Part shown: in pieces, positions 14,501-19,390 of the stretch
How the letters are laid out: the number at the start of each line of letters is the position of its first letter
Position numbering within the stretch: the first letter of the stretch is position 1
From: Opitutia bacterium UBA3151
Lineage (GTDB): Bacteria; Verrucomicrobiota; Verrucomicrobiia; Opitutales; Seribacteraceae
Assembly: GCA_002364975.1 (NCBI GenBank)
Contig: DEYT01000090.1
Coordinates: forward strand, 1-19,390
Reading direction: 5' to 3'
Length of the DNA stretch: 19,390 nucleotides
Notes under the pieces: generated by a model
Told to the model about the DNA's origin: nothing
The model's input: the letters and a program-made list of their open reading frames with translations, nothing else
Databases searched by the model: none
Translations under genes and position numbers: made by a program

Positions 14501-16936
14501 TGGAATTCCAGCCTCAACGCTTCCTTCAATCCCTCATGGATGAATCCAGCGGTAACCGTAACCCCACAGTCCGCTTCCACGATTACTGCATATTTTACCC
14601 CCATAACCCAAAAAGTTCTGACTTCATTTGATTCTTCAAAAGGAACCGTTACTGGTGCGGCAATTGATTTGCCTACTAATACCAGTACACTTATCACTGC
14701 TCAGCCTGGGGAAAACCAGATCTTTTATTCTTGGGAACTCAACAAAACCGTTGAGTATATAGTCACGAGAGAGAACTCCGCTATCACAACCAATGAAACC
14801 AGACTCTTCATCGATGCAAAGGAAAGCCCTGTCCTAAATCTGGTAAGAGGTTTTACCTATCAATTTTCATCTCAACTTCCTGCCAATGAGACTTTATTCC
14901 TCGGTTTAAATAAATATGACTCTCAATCTTCGGCTTATGTAAGTGGAGTCACGGATACCCAAAATTCAGATGGATTTCTTACCTTCACGGTACCAGCAGA
15001 TGCACCTGCTCAACTCTATTATTGCAGTTCACAGGAATCTTACTCTGGAAATATGATTAACATCATAAGTAAAACCGATGAAGAAATCCTTCCCTTTCCG
15101 TACGAATCTCAAATCGAACCAGTTCTTGATTTTGATTTAGCAATACATGCCACTTTCATTGGTAAAGAAATAAAAGTTAACATTGTCGAACCTGTGGGTG
15201 GTTCCATTGAGGGAGTTACTGACGGGCAAATTTTTTCTTACATGGATAATGTAAACATTTCAGCTGTTCCCAGCGAACACTACTTATTTGACAGGTGGGA
15301 ATTATCCCAAGCAATTTCATCCTCGATCGAAGATTCTTCTCTTCAATTTAACATTATGGATTCCTTGACCATCCGTGCGGTTTTCGAGCCCAAATCCTAT
15401 GCTCTTACCCTCGTGTCATCTCCTACAAATGCAGGAAATGCATTCACCGCAGACAATGTATATAGCTATTACTATGGTTCGACTGTTCCAATCCAAGTCA
15501 TTGCGCTTCCTGGAAATCGATTTGAATACTGGTCCGGAAATGTAATGGATCCGAGTTCAATGGAAACCTCGGTGACCATAGAAGGTAACACAACCGTTGT
15601 AGCACAATTCTCAGAAACCCTCATAGAAATTACCAAACAAACCCTTACCCTCGATCCGTATGGTAACAGCTTGACTGAAGAATCGGGTACTATAACTGGA
15701 GGAGAATCCTTTGCATTGGGTGCGATTGCGAGATTCACCGCCTATCCAAATGAAGGTTTTGAATTTAAGAGATGGGAAGATGAAGATGGTAAAATCTTAT
15801 CAAGTTCAGCCAGTTCAAACATTCAAATTTCTGGCTTCACCAACTTGATTGCTGTCTTTCAAAAACAATTGCATGAGGTTCAAGTAATCTCAACCCCATC
15901 CGAGAAAGGTGAAGTTCAGTGGACTGGTCGAGGTATGGGAGAAATATTAACTGGAGAAGTGGTTCATGGTGATTCAATTTCGTTGCAAGCCACACCCGTA
16001 GCTGGATATTTATTTGAAAAGTGGACGAGTTCTTCTGGTGATCTTTATCAATCTGGACAGGAGTTACTGGAATTAGCAGTTACCAAGCCAATGATCATAA
16101 ACGCTAGGTTTGTTCCGATTAATCCAGTGGAACTCACCATTTCAGTTTCTCCAGAGAATTCAGGTTGGACTTTTGGTCAAGGCATTGTGAATCAAAATGC
16201 TAAGTATCCAATTCTAGCCAAGCCTAACCCAGGGTATGTATTCGATCGATGGGAAGGTGCCGATATTCTTGATTACAGTGCGGCCAATACCAGCTTAGAC
16301 TTAAACCAAGACAAAGAGCTCATTGCCTACTTTAAGACCGACCCAAATTTTAATTCAGATGAGTTTCCCCTTATCGATCAACTTGGGATCTTTAATTTAA
16401 AAGTTACCACAGCCGATATACTACAAGGAAGTGTTTCTGGATCTGGAGTTTTCGGAACTGGATGGGCAGAAATCAAAGCCTTCCCTCAACAAGGCTTCAA
16501 CTTCGTTCAATGGAGCAGCACCGATGTAGAAGATCAGTATGCATTAAATACCTACATTTTCTTATCTAAAGATACAGAAATCGAAGCAATATTTGAACCT
16601 GCACCCGTAATCGCTGGATCCCAAAATATTTCCTCCAATTGGTGGCAAAGCGATTGGTTTGGAACCTACTGGGATGTAAACGGAACTTGGCTCTATCACA
16701 CTACACTTGGCTGGTTACATATCCCCTATTATCAACAAAATGAATTAGAATCGATCTGGGTATGGATCGACAAACTTGACACTTGGTGCTGGACGGGAAA
16801 TCAGATGTATCCTCACATTTACCATGACCAATTGAATGCTTGGACTTGGATCGACCTCGATCGATCCTCACCTGCTCAGTTGGTTTTATTCCAATTCGAT
16901 ACCGACGGAATGAATGGCAGTTGGTTGATCAAATAA
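11525..16936 (+). CDS. Giant secreted protein with InlB-type repeats and Trp-rich C-terminal module
   Basis: A 1803-aa exported protein. A long basic N-region precedes a hydrophobic core (about 34-50) and a signal-peptidase-like site PIYA|AD at 54/55. Residues about 55-255 match the N-terminal domain of the divergent PEP-CTERM protein. From about 256 to 1693 come about 17 divergent repeats of 65-90 residues of the InlB B-repeat (Flg_new_2-like) type. Each has a GxGxV opening, a xATPxxGYxFxxW core and a closing xxxxAxF. One repeat is split by a cupredoxin-like insert (about 1076-1187). Residues about 1705-1803 are a Trp-rich domain with 13 Trp (WLYHTTLGWLH, IWVWID, TWCWTG, AWTWID). There is no PEP-CTERM, LPXTG or membrane anchor. 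An adhesin or surface-layer role is inferred. The start is GTG at 11525-11527. No ATG precedes the signal peptide in frame, and a TTG at 11546 is the alternative. No Shine-Dalgarno is seen. Confidence 0.85.
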   Translation: MVTCKKPLRKPFHDGSSFSRNLEAIFDICKFTILRFHFLALFSFFLFGFAPIYAADPTIVIHWSTVTTDGDPDLLKDRNGNPLSIGSGGNGSGYVATLGYFDQADDNSLQNHFLGSWIPLTEGTRVGDSSTGYGFSDGMFSFTTVFTKSSDLVTVFPFEPASYQVQTPFPITASAPPSGTPICIRFYDATEIGPAARYNTVTGSEWKWPAFSSGIPENLYLKISSGTAYAGSSWEYGNYFEDSDNNFTTSLELQSFLTVNITGSGSVGSLDPSYNYGSTVPITATPNANMEFVEWQGSGIAQPSFAQTTVLMDADRNITAVFEPKDFNVLINENGNGSTTGSGLYPYGSTINITATPAFGYEFSYWEGAGPDSNISSSTTLTVQQDHSLIAHFSKLPFSITTSAGVGGSASVVESEPPPFYFDNNYTLFADPTFGYSFSHWSSSSNSLDLIDSQTSPITSFLVQGDATYTANFSQINYGLQVLMGEGGEAVYPESGDQSALSMVQVTAVAQDGYDFEIWEDPDALLTDSSLSVTEANMSKASGSVSVTATFSKKTYSVEINEGTGGNVSLSPASGPWEHNGVYELNATSQVGYTFSEWQGDTNSTSSLLNGTSDAINKIGVSGPISLTAVFAENAYSISATTIQGGTVSGTNSYSINDTPTISAQPSTGWKFSHWIGDLDHLVAANATSSLVDLTLAPLTLSFEAVFEREVYDFSVFIDGNGSVNGYNSNFTLSPDSATEVSLVAVSRAGWNFERWYGYSVSDPAASSITFIPSSSGSLTATFERNSYDLTVTNSTGGETNGTGTYLYDSAISLKASPSPGYMFLKWTGNTELIDELDPVVTLRVPDQNISLYAEFTPIPLTITTSVVGSGTVSSGGTYDTGSTATLNATPSGIDTAGPRGYQLERWIWFSSGGTSYNSTDNPLELYMDSNFTVTAVFSPIPPDDVEIELVSTPSGAGTLFDDPDARTWDVDLDLIQRDLQASANPGFSFLGWNSSLNASFNPSWMNPAVTVTPQSASTITAYFTPITQKVLTSFDSSKGTVTGAAIDLPTNTSTLITAQPGENQIFYSWELNKTVEYIVTRENSAITTNETRLFIDAKESPVLNLVRGFTYQFSSQLPANETLFLGLNKYDSQSSAYVSGVTDTQNSDGFLTFTVPADAPAQLYYCSSQESYSGNMINIISKTDEEILPFPYESQIEPVLDFDLAIHATFIGKEIKVNIVEPVGGSIEGVTDGQIFSYMDNVNISAVPSEHYLFDRWELSQAISSSIEDSSLQFNIMDSLTIRAVFEPKSYALTLVSSPTNAGNAFTADNVYSYYYGSTVPIQVIALPGNRFEYWSGNVMDPSSMETSVTIEGNTTVVAQFSETLIEITKQTLTLDPYGNSLTEESGTITGGESFALGAIARFTAYPNEGFEFKRWEDEDGKILSSSASSNIQISGFTNLIAVFQKQLHEVQVISTPSEKGEVQWTGRGMGEILTGEVVHGDSISLQATPVAGYLFEKWTSSSGDLYQSGQELLELAVTKPMIINARFVPINPVELTISVSPENSGWTFGQGIVNQNAKYPILAKPNPGYVFDRWEGADILDYSAANTSLDLNQDKELIAYFKTDPNFNSDEFPLIDQLGIFNLKVTTADILQGSVSGSGVFGTGWAEIKAFPQQGFNFVQWSSTDVEDQYALNTYIFLSKDTEIEAIFEPAPVIAGSQNISSNWWQSDWFGTYWDVNGTWLYHTTLGWLHIPYYQQNELESIWVWIDKLDTWCWTGNQMYPHIYHDQLNAWTWIDLDRSSPAQLVLFQFDTDGMNGSWLIK
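12291..16604 (+). repeat. Protein-level tandem array of about 17 divergent InlB-like repeats
   Basis: Repeat units of roughly 65-90 codons recur through this stretch of the 1803-aa gene. The easiest marker is an aromatic-x-x-W position, for example EFVEWQG, EFSYWEG, SFSHWSS, DFEIWED, TFSEWQG, KFSHWIG, NFERWYG, MFLKWTG, LFDRWEL, RFEYWSG, EFKRWED, LFEKWTS, VFDRWEG and NFVQWSS. Each unit closes with a strand such as ITAVFEP or LIAHFSK. Units are strongly diverged, so this is an old protein array and not a recent DNA duplication. Confidence 0.85.
14750..15085 (+). other. Cupredoxin-like domain inserted in an InlB-type repeat
   Basis: Between FYSWELNKT and the repeat's closing strand (AIHATF) about 112 residues are inserted. 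They follow the pattern of cupredoxin-like modules common in marine bacterial proteins: LNLVRGFTYQF, SAYVSGVTDTQ, FLTFTVPADAPAQLYYCSSQ. In copper-binding relatives the last part reads YYCxxHxxM. Here C1167 remains, but the His and Met positions are Q1170 and Y1173, and the early GHP-type His is absent (LPANETLFL). The fold call is from memory of the family, not from a search. Confidence 0.6.
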
Positions 16937-16967
16937 TTAATTTAAAAAAATTGTACTAATCTTATAA

Positions 16968-16991
16968 TGTAAGGGTATTGTTTACCTTACA
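16968..16991 (+). terminator. Candidate terminator of the 1803-aa gene
   Basis: TGTAAGG (16968-16974) pairs with CCTTACA (16985-16991), a 7-bp stem with a 10-nt loop, 32 bp after the stop codon. It is followed by a pyrimidine/T-rich tract (CTATATCTCTTTCTTT) and not by a pure T-run. Position and structure fit a weak intrinsic terminator. Confidence 0.4.
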
Positions 16992-17163
16992 CTATATCTC
17001 TTTCTTTATGTTCAACCTTTTGCTAGTAATAACAATGAAAGGTTGTAGGGAAGCAATGATGGTATCCAATAATAGGTGACAAAAACAAATTTATCTTCTG
17101 AAGAAAGAATTTTTGATTTAATTAAAATATACCAATGATACAAAACACATTTGTAGGACAAAA

Positions 17164-17182
17164 TTCAGAAATAAATTCTGAA
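17164..17182 (-). terminator. Candidate terminator of the 667-aa gene
   Basis: TTCAGAA (17164-17170) and TTCTGAA (17176-17182) form a 7-bp stem with a 5-nt loop. Read on the minus strand the hairpin is followed by TTTTG. It lies about 70 bp after the TAA of the minus-strand gene. The stem is AT-rich and weak. Confidence 0.35.
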
Positions 17183-17254
17183 ATAAAAGCAACTTATTAA
17201 ATCGTGCTGATTTATAATTGGTATGAAACAAAACTTACACCAAAACAAGCAAGA

Positions 17255-19258
17255 TTATTGGTTCGGATTCGATGAGGCTAGAAATGTCTTAGCCCCAGAA
17301 GAATAACCACGATAGAGAAGAACTCCATCAGAAGAACCTATTTCATAATCACCCCTAGCGGATGTGCCCGAAGATGATGTTTGCCATCCGCCACCAGTAA
17401 CTACCACTTGCGGACTTGCTGAATAACCAGCACCTGCAGTAGAAACAGTAATTGTACCACCTGTAGTTATGGTACCTTTTGCATTGGTTGAAGCTCCTCC
17501 ACCAATACAATAAAAGGTCGCATTTGCAGAGTAACCAGAACCAAGAGAACCAATGGACCAAGTAACTGTAGCATTGCTTGCACTTGTATCTTGCTCATCA
17601 GCTTTAAGATTAATATCTCGTTGCTTCTCAATTACAACATAACCACTTCCGCTACCAACAATTTCATGAGTACCAATCAGGTTTGAATAAATGATAGTTC
17701 CTCTTGAAGGAGATTCAACTTCTACACCAGTTGAAGCATTGGCTTCCTTACTTCCGTCGTCATTTAACTTGTAACCTTGAACTGAATTCAAGGTTATTTG
17801 AAAACCTGTCAGATCAGAAGTCGCACTTGAAAGAGTGATTTTAGTGTAATTACCATCGTTGCTATCGGTAAGAGTGTTGGAACCGGCTGCATCGGTACAA
17901 CTATCTAAATCGGTTATTGCACCAGTTCCAATATAGAAATCGTTTGAATCCATAGTAGTGGCAGTTGAACCACCCCCGGCAGCAAGAGGGCGACGAGTTC
18001 CAATTACATGCATCTCAGTAACACTTGGATTGGTACCAGAATGATAAAAGAAGGTTTTCCAAGAGCCATCAGATTGTAAGAAAGAGATTGTATCGGTATC
18101 CGCAGCATCAGCACTGGTGCCAGGATTAAATTTAGTCGCACCCGACCCTATTGAAGTGGAAGGAATCAGTTCACCTAAAAGCAAATCGGTTCCATAGGGA
18201 TTGTTTAGTAAAACTTGATTATTACCTTCGGGTAAAAACATTTTTTGATCATTAGTCTGAACGGTTCCTTCAAAAGTAAAAGTTACCGAGTTTGTTGTTC
18301 TTTTAGCTAAAATAAAAGCTTCGTCAGGATAAATTACCTTTCTTGATTGCACCCCAAGTCCAGCATTTCTAACGCTATACCATCCTCTTGACCAAGTTGG
18401 CTCATAGGCTGATCCAGCGTAAGCATATGGAAAATACCCAGATAAGTCAGAATCATAGAGGTAAACCCAGTCGACATCATCTGGTATACCATAACTCCAG
18501 TTGGTTGGAAGGTCAGTAATATCAAGACCAAATACCGAACCTAAAGTCGGAGCCGGTACCACTTCGATGGTGTCATCAGCTGCGAAAAAAGATGAGGCAT
18601 CGGCACTTTCAGAACCTGCAATACGAGTCAAATCAATGGTAAGAGATGTGGTTGTATTTGCGGTTATGAGAAAATACCTACCGTAATTGGCACTGGTTTC
18701 CGTGGTGTTTCGCAAGAAATGTGGTCCTCCAACAATGGTAACCGCGGGTGCTTGAGTATAACCCGAACCCGCAGTGACTGTAATACCAGTAATCTCGCCA
18801 CTACTCACTGTGGCTGTTGCTGTTGAGGTATCACCCCCATCGGATGGGGCGTCGATAATGATTTCGGGAGCGGAATCAAAGCCTGATCCAGTCGAATCAT
18901 AACCACCGGGGTATGCAATCGTAATCGATGAACCAGTACCGTCTGCGGTTAAGTTTGGAATCTGAGCGTTTGGATTAAAAACATTAGCACCGGCAAAGGG
19001 ATATGTGGTAGCGTTATTTTCATCCGTTCCAGTAGCAAAAGTTACGGAAGATGAATCGGAAGAACTAACAACACCGGAGTAAACCGCATCTCCCGAAATC
19101 GACGCACTAGCAATTTTGTAAGTAGGTGCGGTAGAATTACCAGAATTTAAGGTAAAAGTATTACTTGCAGAATATCCCCCAACACCACTAGAAAAGAGAC
19201 TGCTACACAATCCGATAAAAAGGCTGAAAGGGACGAGAAAGAAGGGAACTCTATTCAT
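17255..19258 (-). CDS. Secreted TIGR02597-like protein with GSGY-type beta modules
   Basis: A 667-aa exported protein with a clear signal peptide (MNRVPFFLVPFSLFIGLCSSL). The core resembles TIGR02597, a family I know from Verrucomicrobia: YFLITANTTTSLTIDL, an acidic I.VVP step, PTLGSVFG, DDVDWVYLYD, an aromatic SRGWYSV segment, VIYPDEAFILAKR, and a G.NQVLLNNPYGTDLLLGEL segment. The function of that family is unknown. Two Gly-rich modules with SGY...P.V.I.GG repeats are present: about 117-178, interrupting the early core, and about 573-625 near the C-terminus. No PEP-CTERM or other anchor follows; the protein ends KTFLASSNPNQ. The ATG at 19256-19258 directly precedes the signal peptide; no Shine-Dalgarno is visible. 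It converges on the giant repeat gene and has its own candidate promoter. Confidence 0.72.
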   Translation of the reverse strand: MNRVPFFLVPFSLFIGLCSSLFSSGVGGYSASNTFTLNSGNSTAPTYKIASASISGDAVYSGVVSSSDSSSVTFATGTDENNATTYPFAGANVFNPNAQIPNLTADGTGSSITIAYPGGYDSTGSGFDSAPEIIIDAPSDGGDTSTATATVSSGEITGITVTAGSGYTQAPAVTIVGGPHFLRNTTETSANYGRYFLITANTTTSLTIDLTRIAGSESADASSFFAADDTIEVVPAPTLGSVFGLDITDLPTNWSYGIPDDVDWVYLYDSDLSGYFPYAYAGSAYEPTWSRGWYSVRNAGLGVQSRKVIYPDEAFILAKRTTNSVTFTFEGTVQTNDQKMFLPEGNNQVLLNNPYGTDLLLGELIPSTSIGSGATKFNPGTSADAADTDTISFLQSDGSWKTFFYHSGTNPSVTEMHVIGTRRPLAAGGGSTATTMDSNDFYIGTGAITDLDSCTDAAGSNTLTDSNDGNYTKITLSSATSDLTGFQITLNSVQGYKLNDDGSKEANASTGVEVESPSRGTIIYSNLIGTHEIVGSGSGYVVIEKQRDINLKADEQDTSASNATVTWSIGSLGSGYSANATFYCIGGGASTNAKGTITTGGTITVSTAGAGYSASPQVVVTGGGWQTSSSGTSARGDYEIGSSDGVLLYRGYSSGAKTFLASSNPNQ

Positions 19259-19311
19259 GGCATTTAATTTTTTAATATTGGGCTCGCTTGCTATTAGCAG
19301 TAATGGGATAA

Positions 19312-19341
19312 ATCTTACATGAATATTTTACATTTTTTCAA
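19312..19341 (-). promoter_or_regulatory. Candidate promoter of the TIGR02597-like gene
   Basis: On the minus strand TTGAAA (19336-19341) and TAAGAT (19312-19317) are 18 bp apart, matching -35 and -10 boxes at 4 of 6 positions each. The leader would be about 47 nt. The rest of 19259-19390 is AT-rich with poly-A/T runs and shows no coding potential. Confidence 0.3.
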
Positions 19342-19390
19342 AGAAAAACTTGAAATTTATACTTTTTTTTTGATTAAAAAGGAAAAATAG

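Larger units (their letters stand above)
16937..17254. other. Convergent intergenic region, 318 bp, no gene seen
   Basis: AT-rich spacer between the 1803-aa gene (plus) and the 667-aa gene (minus). It holds three inverted repeats, two listed as terminator candidates. The third is CAACCTTT (17013-17020) with AAAGGTTG (17038-17045), an 8-bp stem around a 17-nt loop with no T-run on either side. A 23-codon open frame (17008-17079) has no Shine-Dalgarno and no recognisable product. No tRNA or mobile element is visible. Confidence 0.6.

Noticed and set aside
16963..16968. TATAAT in the convergent spacer as a promoter for a small RNA
   Set aside because: No -35 box at a sensible distance, and it abuts the candidate terminator stem.
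17008..17079. 23-codon frame in the convergent spacer
   Set aside because: No ribosome binding site, no recognisable product, and it overlaps an inverted repeat; open frames of this length are expected by chance.
8869..19258. Defence island, phage or mobile element around the surface genes
   Set aside because: No integrase, transposase, nuclease, toxin-antitoxin pair, terminal repeats or tRNA; the SNF2 gene alone is not enough to argue for a defence system.

Overview
The window looks like chromosomal DNA of a marine-type member of the Verrucomicrobiota, Opitutae/Puniceicoccales-like. This placement is inferred from gene content: a PEP-CTERM surface protein with autotransporter-type beta-strand repeats, a TIGR02597-like secreted protein (a family I associate with Verrucomicrobia), a giant protein of divergent InlB-type repeats with a Trp-rich C-terminal module, and a YbeY with Asp at the third metal-ligand position. 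Base composition is moderate and even. Few starts have a convincing Shine-Dalgarno sequence.

Left part (1-4573, minus strand): a housekeeping operon read right to left as phoH, a 7TM-HD (PgpH-type) phosphodiesterase, ybeY, and a DUF502 membrane protein that runs off the left edge. Gaps are 12-35 bp. phoH-7TM-HD-ybeY is a widely conserved order linking RNA metabolism (PhoH, YbeY) with nucleotide signalling. A 209-bp divergent spacer with a candidate phoH promoter separates it from the plus-strand genes.

Middle (4783-8844, plus strand): glgA, an ADP-glucose glycogen synthase, then a bacterial SNF2-type helicase. They are 120 bp apart and need not be co-regulated.

Right part (8869-19258): three secreted or surface proteins. 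An 837-aa PEP-CTERM protein (minus) and a 1803-aa repeat protein (plus) diverge from a 142-bp spacer that carries a good sigma70-like promoter and a 19-bp inverted repeat. Their N-terminal ~200-230 residues appear homologous although everything after that differs. The giant protein has about 17 InlB-like repeats, one of which holds a cupredoxin-like insert lacking the usual copper ligands, and ends in a Trp-rich module. Convergent to it is a 667-aa TIGR02597-like protein with GSGY-type beta modules placed inside and after its core. The 318-bp convergent spacer (16937-17254) holds three inverted repeats and no credible gene.

I saw no tRNA, rRNA, CRISPR array, insertion sequence or phage gene. 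The most novel material is the divergent surface-protein pair with its shared N-terminal domain, the degenerate cupredoxin-like insert and the Trp-rich tail. None of it amounts to a demonstrated new system.
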